Part shown: positions 45,184 through 54,162 of the stretch, piece by piece
How positions within the stretch are numbered: position 1 is the first letter of the stretch
Layout: each line of letters opens with the position of its first letter
Assembly (NCBI GenBank): GCA_030016385.1
Contig: JASEJN010000018.1
Location: 1-54,162, forward strand
From: Clostridiales bacterium
GTDB lineage: Bacteria > Bacillota > Clostridia > Clostridiales > Oxobacteraceae
Length of the DNA stretch: 54,162 nt
Direction of reading: 5' to 3'
Notes under the pieces: model-generated
Seen by the model: only the letters and a program-made list of their open reading frames with translations
Database searches by the model: none
What the model was told of the DNA's origin: nothing
Translations under genes and position numbers: made by a program

Positions 45184-45885
45184 TTATTCAGCAGCAGTTT
45201 GTTCTCCCTGTCGACCTTCTAAAACAGCATCAGCTATTTTTGAAGTTATCAATTTAACAGCTCTTATTGCATCATCATTGCCGGGTATTACGTAATCGAC
45301 CTCATCCGGATCGCAATTTGTATCAACTATTGCAACAATGGGAATACCAAGTATCTTTGCCTCCTGGATAGCATTTCTTTCTTTCCTCGGATCAACTATA
45401 AACAACACTCCGGGAAGCCTTTTCATTTCTTTAATACCGCCAAGATTTTTCTGGAGCTTTTCCTTTTCTGCCTTTAGCTTGATTACCTCTTTTTTGGGAA
45501 GCAAGTCAAAAGTGCCTTCCTGCTCCATAGTCTCAAGGTTCTTAAGCCTTTCTATTCTTGTCTTTATAGTCTTGAAATTTGTAAGCATGCCACCCAGCCA
45601 TCTCTGGTTTACATAGAACATATTGCACCTTAAAGCTTCTTCCTGTATGGATTCCTGTGCTTGCTTTTTCGTCCCTACAAACAGCACGTCTTTATCATCG
45701 GCAACAACGGATTTTATAAATTCATAAGCCTCTTCAATCTTCTTTACCGTCTTCTGAAGATCAATAATGTATATGCCGTTCCTTTCCGTAAAGATGTACT
45801 CAGCCATTTTAGGATTCCATCTTCTTGTTTGATGGCCAAAATGTACCCCTGCTTCAAGCAATTGTTTCATTGAAATAATACTCAT
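45184..45885 (-). CDS. rpsB: 30S ribosomal protein S2
   Basis: S2 is added late to the 30S subunit and is required for S1 binding where S1 exists. The 233-residue product has the family markers [20 protein letters not shown] at 6-25, [16 protein letters not shown], and [20 protein letters not shown] with GNDDA at about 190-215. CCAGGAGGCG lies upstream of the ATG. A strong promoter and folded leader precede it. It heads the rpsB-tsf unit after the codY terminator. Confidence 0.98.
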   Translation of the reverse strand: MSIISMKQLLEAGVHFGHQTRRWNPKMAEYIFTERNGIYIIDLQKTVKKIEEAYEFIKSVVADDKDVLFVGTKKQAQESIQEEALRCNMFYVNQRWLGGMLTNFKTIKTRIERLKNLETMEQEGTFDLLPKKEVIKLKAEKEKLQKNLGGIKEMKRLPGVLFIVDPRKERNAIQEAKILGIPIVAIVDTNCDPDEVDYVIPGNDDAIRAVKLITSKIADAVLEGRQGEQTAAE

Positions 45886-45990
45886 TTAATATTCGCCTCC
45901 TGGTTTTTTCCTCCGCACCATTCATTTCCTTGAAAGACCAAACAACATGGCACCAACTCAAGGATTATGGGCGTGTGTAATAAATCCACT
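45886..45990 (-). promoter_or_regulatory. Structured rpsB leader
   Basis: The leader of about 100 bases contains CCTTGA and TCAAGG closing a 24-base loop with GTTGGTGCCATGTTGTTTGG, followed by GGTGCGGAGG close to the ribosome site. S2 represses its own mRNA in several bacteria, so feedback control is plausible, but this is inference from structure and context only. Confidence 0.4.
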
Positions 45991-45995
45991 TTTGT

Positions 45996-46024
45996 AGTAT
46001 ATCATATTTGCTTTTTTACTTCAA
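45996..46024 (-). promoter_or_regulatory. Sigma-A promoter of rpsB-tsf
   Basis: TTGAAG, 17 bases, TATACT on the minus strand, between the codY terminator and rpsB. Confidence 0.8.
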
Positions 46025-46048
46025 CTTTATTTTTGAGGTGCGATTCGC

Positions 46049-46068
46049 AATATGAGCTTATGTTATTT
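46049..46068 (+). repeat. Dispersed repeat R1, short copy D
   Basis: AATATGAGCTTATGTTATTT is identical over 20 bases to 20570-20589. It lies between the codY terminator and the rpsB promoter. The rest of the repeat is absent, so it may be a decayed copy. Confidence 0.55.
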
Positions 46069-46123
46069 ATATTCAAAGAATATCATCTGTATTATAACCA
46101 AATCATCATGGATTAACCGGGAC

Positions 46124-46163
46124 AAAATAAAAAAGCCCTAAAAATTTGTTTGGCTTAGGGCTT
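46124..46163 (-). terminator. Intrinsic terminator after codY
   Basis: AAGCCCTAA and TTAGGGCTT form a 9-bp stem with a 13-base loop and end in a T-rich TTTTATTTT tract on the minus strand. It closes the dprA-topA-trmFO-hslV-hslU-codY gene group. Confidence 0.88.
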
Positions 46164-46170
46164 ACAACAC

Positions 46171-46947
46171 CTATTTGAGCTTTTTTAGCTCTTCCAATAA
46201 TTTATCGTTTAATATCTTAATATGCGTTCCCTTCATGCCAAGCGAACGAGATTCAATAACTCCTGCGCTTTCGAATTTCCTAAGGGCGTTAACGATGACG
46301 GATCTCGTTATTCCTACCTTATCGGCTATTTTGCTTGCGACAAGCAATCCCTCGTTGCCTTTAAGTTCATCAAATATATGTTCAACAGCCTCTAATTCGG
46401 AATAAGACAGCGTTCCTATGGCAAGCTGTACAACGGCTCTCTTTCTCTCCTCTTCCTCTGATTCAACGCTTTTTGAACGTATTATTTCCATTCCCAGTAT
46501 GGTTGCAGCATATTCTGCAAACACTAAATCGTCTTCGTCAAAGGGATCGTTGTATCTTGCGACAACCATAGTCCCCAATCTTTCCCTGTTTCCTACAATA
46601 GGTACTACAGTTGAAAATTTATTAGCCTTTGTGCATTTAACATCCTTTACAAAAACGCATTCGCCTTCAACAACAGTATTTGCTTTTGTTTCATCTATAT
46701 GAAGCAATACATTGTTAAATTCATCAGGGAATTTCATCTCTTTGATAACATTGTCTTGAACTATCTCACATTCAAAACCCTCAGAAAAATTATAACCTAA
46801 TATTTTGCCTTTCTTGCTTACGATGTAAACATTGCATTTCAATACTTCCGTTAAAATATTGCATATCTCATTAAAAGATACGGGTTCTGTCGCTGATTTT
46901 TGTAATATCTTATTTAACATTCTTGTCTTCTCAAGAAGTGTAGCCAT
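46171..46947 (-). CDS. codY: GTP- and branched-chain-amino-acid-sensing repressor CodY
   Basis: CodY is the global nutrient-responsive regulator of low-GC Gram-positives. The 258-residue product has an N-terminal GAF domain for isoleucine/valine (about 1-155) and a C-terminal winged helix-turn-helix (about 203-222, with [20 protein letters not shown]), the conserved DNA-contact region, then [21 protein letters not shown] precedes the ATG. It follows hslU by about 22 bases, as in Bacillus. A CodY-box-like sequence lies upstream of hslV and could allow autoregulation. Confidence 0.97.
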   Translation of the reverse strand: MATLLEKTRMLNKILQKSATEPVSFNEICNILTEVLKCNVYIVSKKGKILGYNFSEGFECEIVQDNVIKEMKFPDEFNNVLLHIDETKANTVVEGECVFVKDVKCTKANKFSTVVPIVGNRERLGTMVVARYNDPFDEDDLVFAEYAATILGMEIIRSKSVESEEEERKRAVVQLAIGTLSYSELEAVEHIFDELKGNEGLLVASKIADKVGITRSVIVNALRKFESAGVIESRSLGMKGTHIKILNDKLLEELKKLK

Positions 46948-46969
46948 TTTTTATTTCCTCCTATCGTTT

Positions 46970-48370
46970 CTAAATGATATATTTAGATAAATCTTTATTT
47001 TTCATGCTTTTTGAAAGCTTATTTATAACATATTCCTTGTTTATGACAAATTCTTTCTGTGAAACTTCAGGAACATCGAAGGATATATCTTCTAAAAGTT
47101 TTTCAAGGACGGTATACAGCCTTCTTGCGCCAATATTTTCAGTCTGCTCATTTATATAATAAGCTGTATCTGCTATCTCGTCAACTGCATCATCGCTAAA
47201 TATAATGTTTACTCCCTCGGTTTTAAGCAGCATCGAATACTGTTTTAACATTGCGTTCTTAGGCTCAGTCAATATCCTTTTAAAATCATCTTTTGTAAGG
47301 CTTCCCAGTTCGACTTTTACAGGGAATCTTCCCTGAAGTTCAGGTATAAGATCCGTAACTTTTGATACATGGAAAGCTCCTGCCGAAATAAAAAGCATAT
47401 GATCTGTCTTTACCGGACCATATTTAGTTATCACGGTGCTTCCTTCAACGATTGGCAGGATATCCCTTTGAACACCCTCTCTTGATACATCCGGACCTGC
47501 CGTATAATTTTTACCTGCGATCTTATCTATTTCATCAATAAATACTATACCGTTTTGTTCCGCTCTCTTAATAGCCTCCTCGGTAACATCATCCATATCG
47601 ATCAGTTTTTGCGCCTCTTCCTGCTTGAATATGCGCCTTGCATTTTCAATCTTGACTTTTTTGTTCTTTTTCTTTTTCGGGAAAATACCTCCGAACATGT
47701 CCTGCATATTTACATTCATTTCTTCATTGCCCAGACCAATCATCTCAATCGTAGAATAATTTTTTTCTTCTACTTCGATATCGATATACATATCTTCGAT
47801 CTCTTTGTTCTTCAGCTTATTTCTTAAATCTTCCCTTTCTATTCTCATCTTCTCACGTTTTTCGATATCGACCGCATCTTTATCTTCATCTTCATTTTCC
47901 TGCTTGGGATTAAGGAGAAATTCAAAAGGATTTTTAAAATCGGATGATTTATCTTCAGATGGAAGCAATATATCTATAATTCTTTCTTCAGCAAGAGAAG
48001 TTGCTCTATCGGCCACATCATTTATCTTTTCATTTTTTACCATCCTTATGGAATCCTCAACCAGATCCCTTATCATAGACTCGACATCTCTTCCCACATA
48101 TCCAACCTCGGTAAATTTTGTAGCTTCAACTTTGATAAAAGGCGCTTTTACCAACCTGGCCAATCGCCTTGCTATCTCGGTTTTACCGACCCCTGTCGGA
48201 CCTATCATCAAGATATTTTTAGGGAGTATGTCATCCTGAAATTCCATGGGGAGCTTGCTTCTTCTGTACCTGTTTCTTAACGCAATTGCAACGCTTTTTT
48301 TGGCATCAGCCTGACCTATTATATATTTATCGAGTTCTTCAACGATTTTGCGAGGAGTCAACTCTTCCAT
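46970..48370 (-). CDS. hslU: ATP-dependent protease ATPase subunit HslU (ClpY)
   Basis: HslU is the AAA+ unfoldase ring of the HslUV proteasome-like protease. The 466-residue product has Walker [10 protein letters not shown] at 57-65, the inserted I-domain of about 110-245 (very rich in E and K), Walker [12 protein letters not shown] near 265-275, and the C-terminal sensor domain with [15 protein letters not shown]. The extreme C-terminus, which docks into HslV, is DLSKYII. GGAGTG precedes the ATG. It follows hslV by 12 bases. Confidence 0.97.
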   Translation of the reverse strand: MEELTPRKIVEELDKYIIGQADAKKSVAIALRNRYRRSKLPMEFQDDILPKNILMIGPTGVGKTEIARRLARLVKAPFIKVEATKFTEVGYVGRDVESMIRDLVEDSIRMVKNEKINDVADRATSLAEERIIDILLPSEDKSSDFKNPFEFLLNPKQENEDEDKDAVDIEKREKMRIEREDLRNKLKNKEIEDMYIDIEVEEKNYSTIEMIGLGNEEMNVNMQDMFGGIFPKKKKNKKVKIENARRIFKQEEAQKLIDMDDVTEEAIKRAEQNGIVFIDEIDKIAGKNYTAGPDVSREGVQRDILPIVEGSTVITKYGPVKTDHMLFISAGAFHVSKVTDLIPELQGRFPVKVELGSLTKDDFKRILTEPKNAMLKQYSMLLKTEGVNIIFSDDAVDEIADTAYYINEQTENIGARRLYTVLEKLLEDISFDVPEVSQKEFVINKEYVINKLSKSMKNKDLSKYII

Positions 48371-48382
48371 TATAACACTCCT

Positions 48383-48913
48383 TTACAACTCTTCTACGAT
48401 TATGTTGTCATTTGTAAACACACATATCGAAGAGGCTATCTTCAAGGCCTTCTCAACTATATCCCTAGGTTCCAAACTCGTATTTTCCTTTAAAGCCTTT
48501 GCCGCTGCAAGAGCATACATTCCGCCGGATCCGATAGAGGCTATGCCGTCATCCGGATCAATCACCTCGCCGCTTCCCGAGATAATTAAAAGATCATCTG
48601 CATCCACGGCAATCATCAAAGCTTCTAACTTGCGTATGGCTTTATCTGACCTCCACTCCTGAGCAAGTTCAACTGCTGCCCTTCTTAGATCGCCGCTATG
48701 CTGCTCTAATTTTTCCTCAAATTTTTCAGATAAAGTAAAAGCGTCGGCGACTGCTCCTGCAAAACCAATCAGCACTTTATCCTTATATATGCGTCTAATT
48801 TTTTTGGCGGTATGCTTCATTATGGTGTTATCTCCAAATGTTACCTGACCATCGCCTGCAATCGCAGCTTTTTTCCCTATTTTACACGCCGCAATTGTAG
48901 TTGCTTTAAACAC
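48383..48913 (-). CDS. hslV: ATP-dependent protease subunit HslV (ClpQ)
   Basis: HslV is the dodecameric peptidase core of HslUV. The 176-residue product starts [11 protein letters not shown]; Thr5 aligns with the N-terminal catalytic threonine of E. coli HslV (TTIV...), so four residues must be removed for activity, or an upstream residue serves as nucleophile as reported for Bacillus Clp[16 protein letters not shown] and [12 protein letters not shown] are typical. GTG follows GGAGGTGGCAGA. Bacillus has codV (a tyrosine recombinase) between trmFO and clpQ; it is missing here. Confidence 0.95.
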   Translation of the reverse strand: MFKATTIAACKIGKKAAIAGDGQVTFGDNTIMKHTAKKIRRIYKDKVLIGFAGAVADAFTLSEKFEEKLEQHSGDLRRAAVELAQEWRSDKAIRKLEALMIAVDADDLLIISGSGEVIDPDDGIASIGSGGMYALAAAKALKENTSLEPRDIVEKALKIASSICVFTNDNIIVEEL

Positions 48914-48985
48914 TCTGCCACCTCCATCCAGCCAATATACAAATAATAAGTTATTATTTATGCTATAATAACATAATATGCAAAT

Positions 48986-50308
48986 TTATACAATGTTAAT
49001 TATGTTATTATTTATAAAACTTTTTAAAGTTTTCAATGAATTTTCAGAAATTTTAATATTCTTTGTTCTTTTCTCTTTTATTTTTTCGTCAATTTTGGGA
49101 ATAAGTCCAAAATTGACATTCATCGGCTGAAAATGTTTTACATTTTCATTTGAAATATAAGAAGACAGAGAACCTATGGCAGTGCATTCAGGAAACACTA
49201 AAGCTTTTTCACCTGCTATAATGCGGCTCATATTTATTCCAGAAATCAACCCCATGGATGCCGACTCCACATATCCTTCAACTCCTGATATCTGGCCTGC
49301 AAACATTATGTTTTTATTATTTTTCAACTGCAGCGTAGGTAAAAGAACCTTGGGAGAATTTATATATGTATTTCTGTGCATCACCCCAAATCTTAAAAAT
49401 TCCGCATTTTCAAGGCCGGGTATCAATCCGAAAACCCTTTTTTGCTCATTCCATTTCAAATGCGTTTGAAAGCCTACAATATTATATAGTGTACCCGCAG
49501 CATTATCCTGACGAAGCTGAACAACGGCATAAGGTCTTTTCCCCGTCTTTGGATCGATTAAACCGACTGGTTTCAAGGGTCCGTATAATAGAGTTTCTTT
49601 TCCCCTTTTTGCCATGCTCTCAACGGGCATGCATCCTTCAAATACTATCTGCTTTTCAAAGCTCTTCAACTCAGCCGTTTCTGCATTCACAATTTCGTGC
49701 CAGAAGTTCTCATATTCTTCCTTTGACATCGGACAATTCAAATAATCATCTTCGCCCTTACCATACCTCGAAGCTCTGAAAACCTTTGTCTTATCGATTG
49801 AATCATAAGTAACTATCGGCGCGGCGGCATCATAAAAATATAAATAATCATTCTCTATAAGTCTCCTTATGGATTGCGACAATTTTTCAGATGTTAAGGG
49901 GCCGGTCGCAATGATAGTATATTCGTTTGCGTCTATATTTGTAACTTCACCCCTTATGATATTTATGTTTCTGTTTTCCTGAAGCTCACATGTTATCCCA
50001 TCGGAAAATTTCTCCCTGTCAACCGCAAGAGCGCCTCCTGCAGGGACTCTATACCTGTCGGCATATCTTATTATTATGGAATCGAGCATGCGCATTTCTT
50101 CTTTTAATAGTCCCACTGCATTTTCCAATCGATTGGACCTTAAGGAATTGCTGCATACAAGTTCTGCAAAATAGCCTGTATGGTGGGCGGGCGTATACTT
50201 GACCGGCCTCATTTCATAAAGGTCGACTTTTACACCGCGTTTTGCAAGCTGGTATGCAGCTTCGCTTCCTGCAAGCCCGGCACCTATTATTTTTACTTTA
50301 TTATCCAT
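48986..50308 (-). CDS. trmFO: tRNA:m5U54 methyltransferase TrmFO (folate/FAD-dependent)
   Basis: TrmFO makes ribothymidine 54 in tRNA using methylenetetrahydrofolate and FAD. The 440-residue product has the FAD motif [19 protein letters not shown] at 7-25, [10 protein letters not shown] near 51-60 (cysteine of the family active site), and [11 protein letters not shown] at about 221-231. ATG 50308 overlaps the topA stop by 8 bases; an alternative start at 50320 lies further inside topA and has no better ribosome site. A CodY-box-like sequence lies inside its 3' end. Confidence 0.96.
   Translation of the reverse strand: MDNKVKIIGAGLAGSEAAYQLAKRGVKVDLYEMRPVKYTPAHHTGYFAELVCSNSLRSNRLENAVGLLKEEMRMLDSIIIRYADRYRVPAGGALAVDREKFSDGITCELQENRNINIIRGEVTNIDANEYTIIATGPLTSEKLSQSIRRLIENDYLYFYDAAAPIVTYDSIDKTKVFRASRYGKGEDDYLNCPMSKEEYENFWHEIVNAETAELKSFEKQIVFEGCMPVESMAKRGKETLLYGPLKPVGLIDPKTGKRPYAVVQLRQDNAAGTLYNIVGFQTHLKWNEQKRVFGLIPGLENAEFLRFGVMHRNTYINSPKVLLPTLQLKNNKNIMFAGQISGVEGYVESASMGLISGINMSRIIAGEKALVFPECTAIGSLSSYISNENVKHFQPMNVNFGLIPKIDEKIKEKRTKNIKISENSLKTLKSFINNNIINIV
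49039..49053. promoter_or_regulatory. CodY-box-like sequence in the 3' end of trmFO
   Basis: AATTTTCAGAAATTT matches the CodY consensus AATTTTCWGAAAATT in 14 of 15 positions. It lies about 125 bases upstream of hslV, ahead of the hslV-hslU-codY group. It is within coding DNA, so chance or coding constraint is a real alternative. Confidence 0.35.
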
Positions 50309-52412
50309 TATTGCCACCATCCGTACTATTCATAACATCTTTTTTATAATTACAATTTTCATTGATACAGGAAAGTATGCTGCCCTTGCCTTTTGAATAT
50401 TTTTTTACCATCATGCTTCCGCATTTCGGGCATTTTTCATTTGTCGGTTCATACCATGTCATAAAGTTGCATAATGGATAATTTTTGCATCCATAAAACT
50501 TCCTGCCTTTTTTTGTCTTCCTGAGTATCAATTTTCCCCCGCATTTCGGGCAGGGTACATCTAACTCTACAGTATATGGTTTTGTATTTTTACATTCTGG
50601 ATATCCGGGACATGCAAGAAATTTCCCATAGCGTCCATTTTTTATCACCATGTTTCTCCCGCACTTTTCGCATTTTATATCGGTAACTTCAACCTTTTCT
50701 TCAATTTTAATTTTGCTTATCTCATCCTCGGCATGCTTAAGCTCAGGTTGAAAAGATTTATAGAACTCATCGATTACGCTTACCCAGTCTTTCATCCCTT
50801 CTTCGATATCATCAAATTGTTTTTCCATATTCGCTGTGAACTCTACGTTTACTATTCTCTTAAAATACTGGCTTACGATATCATTAACTATTTTCCCCAA
50901 TTCTGTCGGTTTTAAAAATTTCTTCTCTTTTTCCACATAATTTCTTTCAAGTATGGTCGATATTATAGGGGCATAAGTACTTGGCCTTCCTATTCCATTC
51001 TCTTCAAGCATTTTAACGAGTGTGGCCTCTGTATAACGCGACGGCGATTGGGTAAAATGCTGCTTTGGCTGTATCTTTTTCTCATCCAGTATTTCATTTT
51101 CATGAATGTCAGGTATGTCTGAGCCTTCAGCTTTATCATCTTCATCTATCGAATAAATTATCATAAATCCGGGAAATTTTATTTTGTTTCCGCTTGACTT
51201 GAATATATACCCGTTGTTTTCTATATCAACCATAACTGTGTCAAAAACAGCTGCGGTCATCTGGCTTGCAATAAATTTATTCCAGATGAGCTTATATAGT
51301 TTATACTGGTCGCTGCTTAAAGAACTCTTTATGGTCTCAGGGCTTCTTTTAGATGATGTGGGGCGTATAGCTTCATGAGCATCCTGAGCATTTTTATTCG
51401 TTTTATATATTCTCGGTGAATCAGGTAAATACTTATCATCATAAGAACTGCTTATATATTCTCTTGCTTCTGCAATAGCTTCATTTGCGATTCTTGTAGA
51501 GTCAGTTCTCATATATGTTATAAGTCCTAAAGTACCTTCACCTTTAATATCTATGCCTTCGTACAACTGCTGTGCCACTGCCATGGTTTTTTTGGTTGAA
51601 AATCCTAATTTTTTATAGGCTTCCTGCTGCAGTGTGCTTGTAATAAAAGGAGGGGAAGGATACTTCTTTTTCTGGCCTCTTTTAACTTTTTTTACAATGA
51701 AGTTTCCCTTTTTTACCGTCCCAATAATCTTATCGCATTGCTCCGAATCGGTTAGCTCTATTTTGCCTTTGGCATCTCCATAAAAATTAGCCTCGAATGT
51801 TTGAATAGAGTCTTTCTTTGCAAGTGTTACAGAAATAGTCCAGTATTCTTTGGGAACAAAATCGTCAATTTCTTTTTCCCTGTCGCATATAAGCTTAACA
51901 GCCACGGATTGCACCCTGCCTGCACTCAATCCCCATTTTACTTTTTTCCACAAAATCGGGCTAATCTGATATCCGACCAGTCTATCCAAAATCCTTCTTG
52001 CCTGCTGGGCATTTACCAGATTATTATTGATTGCCCTCGGATGCTTTATAGAATCCTTTATCGCATTTTTAGTTATCTCATGAAATTCGATCCTGCATGG
52101 AGTACTTTCATCGATGTTCAATAAATATGAAAGATGCCATGATATAGCTTCCCCCTCTCTGTCGGGGTCTGTGGCAAGCAGCACTTTATCGCTTTTTTTG
52201 GCCTGCTTTTTTATGCTCTCAATAAGGCTTCCCTTTCCCCTTATATTGATGTACTTTGGTTTATAATTATTTTCAATATCAACACCCATCTGGCTTTTGG
52301 GAAGATCCCTCACATGTCCCATGGAAGCCTGAACAGTATAATTTTTGCCAAGGAATTTGCCTATCGTCTTGGCTTTTGCCGGTGATTCAACTATAACAAG
52401 GGTTTGAGTCAA
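50301..52412 (-). CDS. topA: DNA topoisomerase I (type IA)
   Basis: TopA relaxes negative supercoils. The 703-residue product has the Toprim domain with metal site [10 protein letters not shown] (80-89), the catalytic Tyr300 in TYMRTDSTR, and three C-terminal zinc ribbons whose CxxC pairs are visible at CEKCGRN, CPKCGGK and CPKCGSM. The frame is open from 52427, but TTG 52412, 8 bases after GGAGG, gives the conserved start ([14 protein letters not shown]). An extended -10 lies upstream at 52570-52575. trmFO overlaps its end. Confidence 0.97.
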   Translation of the reverse strand: MTQTLVIVESPAKAKTIGKFLGKNYTVQASMGHVRDLPKSQMGVDIENNYKPKYINIRGKGSLIESIKKQAKKSDKVLLATDPDREGEAISWHLSYLLNIDESTPCRIEFHEITKNAIKDSIKHPRAINNNLVNAQQARRILDRLVGYQISPILWKKVKWGLSAGRVQSVAVKLICDREKEIDDFVPKEYWTISVTLAKKDSIQTFEANFYGDAKGKIELTDSEQCDKIIGTVKKGNFIVKKVKRGQKKKYPSPPFITSTLQQEAYKKLGFSTKKTMAVAQQLYEGIDIKGEGTLGLITYMRTDSTRIANEAIAEAREYISSSYDDKYLPDSPRIYKTNKNAQDAHEAIRPTSSKRSPETIKSSLSSDQYKLYKLIWNKFIASQMTAAVFDTVMVDIENNGYIFKSSGNKIKFPGFMIIYSIDEDDKAEGSDIPDIHENEILDEKKIQPKQHFTQSPSRYTEATLVKMLEENGIGRPSTYAPIISTILERNYVEKEKKFLKPTELGKIVNDIVSQYFKRIVNVEFTANMEKQFDDIEEGMKDWVSVIDEFYKSFQPELKHAEDEISKIKIEEKVEVTDIKCEKCGRNMVIKNGRYGKFLACPGYPECKNTKPYTVELDVPCPKCGGKLILRKTKKGRKFYGCKNYPLCNFMTWYEPTNEKCPKCGSMMVKKYSKGKGSILSCINENCNYKKDVMNSTDGGNNG

Positions 52413-52569
52413 CCGCTCCACCTCCAAATAGTTATGTTCAAATATAGTTTATTGCGCTGATTTAAATATCGATGCTAACATAAAATATCTTGAGCATTTA
52501 TTTAATGGCTGAAATTTGCTTCAATATGCAAAATCAATTTATTTAACGGCATCAATTTATCTTTTATGT

Positions 52570-52575
52570 ATTATA
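52570..52575 (-). promoter_or_regulatory. Extended -10 promoter element upstream of topA
   Basis: TGGTATAAT on the minus strand is an extended -10 (TGN-TATAAT) in the dprA-topA gap. No good -35 is seen 17 bases upstream. It would give topA a transcript independent of the broken dprA. Confidence 0.55.
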
Positions 52576-52628
52576 CCAAAAAAGGTAAATTTTTAACAGC
52601 TTTTGAATCAAACTATTATTGTTAAAAT

Positions 52629-53699
52629 TCAGCTAAATTTGCAAACATATCTGCCGGGAATAATCTTTACCAGGCCTTTTAATTCAAGCATAGTTAAAAG
52701 AGAATTTATTTCATTTATTTTAAGAGAGCATCTTTTTGCCAGATCATCTATATACAATGGCGAACACTCTATATTATCCATTAATATTTTCTCTTTTGCC
52801 GTAAGCTGACAAGTAATATTATCATTGTTTTGCACCTGATAGTCAACTCCAAGTTCCTCAAGTATGTCGCATATATCAGTTACAGGCTTTGCGCCTTGCT
52901 TTATAAGGAAATTTGTACCCTTGCTCATGTTGGAAAATATACTTCCTGGAATCGCATAAACATCTCTTCCCTGCTCCAATGCGAAATCAGCAGTTATGAG
53001 TGCTCCGCTTTTTTCACCGGCTTCAACGACCAGCACTCCATCGGACATACCGCTTATTATCCTGTTCCTGGCCGGAAAATTTCCGGAAAGCGGCATGACG
53101 CCGGGAGGATATTCAGATACGACAGATCCGTGCTCTATTATTTCATCCATGAGTTTTTTATTTTCAGGCGGATATACTATATCGCAGCCGCATCCGAGGA
53201 CCGCGCAGGTATAGCCGCCATTCTCTATGGCACCCATATGGGCCTGTGTATCTATTCCCCTTGCCATGCCGCTTATTACACCTATATTGTATTTGCTAAG
53301 CATAAACGATAATTTTTTAGCGGCATTTCTTCCGTACATCGTACATCTTCTTGATCCTACGACTGCGACATTTTTCTCATATTTCTCCATATTGCCCCTA
53401 ACATAAAGGACATATGGCGGATCATATATCTGCTTTAACTTTTCAGGATAACTTTTATCGTCAATCGATATTATCTTTATCCCCTTGGATAGAATATTTT
53501 CTATCTCCGATGCTAATTTTTTCTCATTGCGCCTTTCTATTATATTTCTTGCCAGAGTATCAGAAATACCTTCGATTTTTTTAAAATCGGACATTTGTGC
53601 ATTCCATGCGTTATATACGCTGCCGAAGCATCTTATTATATCTGTTATTCTCCTTGTGCCTATGCCGTCGATTGAGCTTATCCAGTAATAATATAATCT
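52629..53699 (-). pseudogene. dprA: DNA processing protein DprA, 5' end cut off by an IS982-family element
   Basis: DprA (Smf) loads RecA onto incoming single-stranded DNA during transformation. The Rossmann-fold core is intact: VGSRRCTMYGRNAAKKLS, ISGMARGIDTQAHMGAIE, then NFPARNRIISGMSDGVLVVE and GALITADFALEQGRDVYAIP, followed by a C-terminal winged-helix domain. The same frame continues upstream of ATG 53594 as YYYWISSIDGIGTRRITDII, the expected N-terminal helix-hairpin-helix domain, up to about 53699. There the IS element end begins and an in-frame stop (53706-53708) follows. The native start codon is missing. An internal start at 53594 could make a product lacking about 30 N-terminal residues. 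Confidence 0.85.
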
Positions 53700-54162
53700 G
53701 TTGTGCTAACTGATTATTTAGGGTATTAAGGAATATTATGGTAATCAAGATAATCATAGTATCCCTGTTAAAATGAGTATCTGGTTTAATTATCCAAATA
53801 CGAGTTCTTTTATCTTTGCTATATCAATGTCTTTACCCATAAGCATATTGATATAATAACAAAGATTGTAAGCTAAAAGCTTGGTTTTTATCCTGGATAA
53901 AAGACCCCAATATGACTTTGCTAATACCCTCTCAATATTGAGTTGTCCTGTAAGTTGTGAGGCTGTAGTCTCTATCCTGCGCCTTAGTTTGAAGATAGTC
54001 TGTCTTAGTATGGTAGGAAATTGTACCTTGCTATTGTTCTTTTTAACTGGTAAAAGAGTTATTTCTTTTTCATACTCTAACTCTGCAGCAAGTTTATTTC
54101 CTATATAGCCTTTATCTCCAATCAAGGTTATCTTACGGTATGAGTCTATAAGTTCCCATACT
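53700..54162 (-). mobile_element. IS982-family insertion sequence, 3' part (cut by right edge)
   Basis: The 3' end of an IS982-family element, in the same orientation as the one at the left edge. Its probable terminal repeat GTTGTGCTAACT (53700-53711) is the inverted counterpart of 407-418 (11 of 12). It lies directly against the dprA reading frame. About 80 bases separate the terminal repeat from the transposase stop codon. Confidence 0.8.
53790..54161 (-). CDS. IS982-family transposase, C-terminal 123 residues (partial)
   Basis: The reading frame enters from the right edge (VWELIDSYRKI) and stops at 53790. It has the family's C-terminal catalytic features: the second DDE aspartate in LIGDKGYIGNKL, then LPVKKNNSKV, the glutamate in KLRRRIETTASQL, and the conserved LNIERVLAKS and TKLLAYNLCYYINML end. 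The first aspartate is outside the window. A TTG at 54123-54125 is an internal codon, not a start. Whether the complete copy is active cannot be seen. Confidence 0.87.
   Translation of the reverse strand, partial: VWELIDSYRKITLIGDKGYIGNKLAAELEYEKEITLLPVKKNNSKVQFPTILRQTIFKLRRRIETTASQLTGQLNIERVLAKSYWGLLSRIKTKLLAYNLCYYINMLMGKDIDIAKIKELVFG

Noticed and set aside
1..54162. Composite transposon bounded by the two IS982-family elements
   Set aside because: The content is ordinary core chromosome in conserved order; contig ends at repeats explain the flanks better.
1..54162. tRNA, rRNA or other standard RNA genes
   Set aside because: I found no cloverleaf, CCA-end or rRNA-like sequence in the gaps on either strand.

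Overview
This window is a stretch of chromosome from a low-GC, endospore-forming member of the Clostridia. The evidence is PolC, CodY, SpoVS, a SpoIIIE/FtsK translocase, TepA, an MlpA-type peptidase, strong AGGAGG-type ribosome binding sites and AT-rich intergenic DNA. I cannot name the genus. All of the roughly 43 intact genes are on the minus strand, so the segment looks like one leading-strand block of core genes. Read in transcription order it runs from the right edge to the left edge.

Right to left: (i) an IS982-family element cut by the right edge, inserted at the very start of dprA; (ii) dprA (5' truncated), topA, trmFO, hslV, hslU, codY; (iii) rpsB, tsf, pyrH, frr, a small PASTA-like gene, uppS, cdsA, an AI-2E/YtvI-type membrane protein, dxr, rseP, ispG, which link translation and nucleotide supply to undecaprenyl, phospholipid and MEP isoprenoid synthesis; (iv) polC; (v) the nusA operon rimP-nusA-rnpM-ylxQ-infB-rbfA-nrnA-truB-ribF; (vi) a 1-kb patch of decayed genes between ribF and rpsO; (vii) rpsO, pnp, mlpA and dut (here mlpA is read first, then dut), ymxH, dapG, tepA, ftsK/spoIIIE; (viii) rimO-pgsA, recA-recX, rny, spoVS; (ix) the proline/purine operon proB-proA-purB-proC; (x) an accessory left end with chimeric ABC-transporter remnants, a DUF6483-type gene, an IS256-family remnant, and a second IS982-family element cut by the left edge.

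Control signals that can be read directly include a LexA/SOS box on a good sigma-A promoter at recA, a sigma-H-like promoter before spoVS, sigma-A promoters (17-bp spacers) before rny, rimO, rimP, rpsO and rpsB, and structured leaders before rpsO, rpsB, rimP and rny. About ten intrinsic terminators are visible.

The unusual material is modest. The two window edges both lie in direct-orientation IS982 elements, so this is probably one assembly contig bounded by repeats. dprA has lost its start codon to the right-hand element. nusA has a one-base frameshift that removes a 24-residue acidic tail, and rny has a perfect Shine-Dalgarno site but no normal in-frame start codon. Two small families of dispersed intergenic repeats (about 40 and 50 bp) occur in transcription-unit gaps. 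There are two very long perfect hairpins without U-tracts. I found no tRNA, rRNA, CRISPR array or complete novel system; the two patches of decayed ABC exporter genes are the nearest thing to a lost accessory system.
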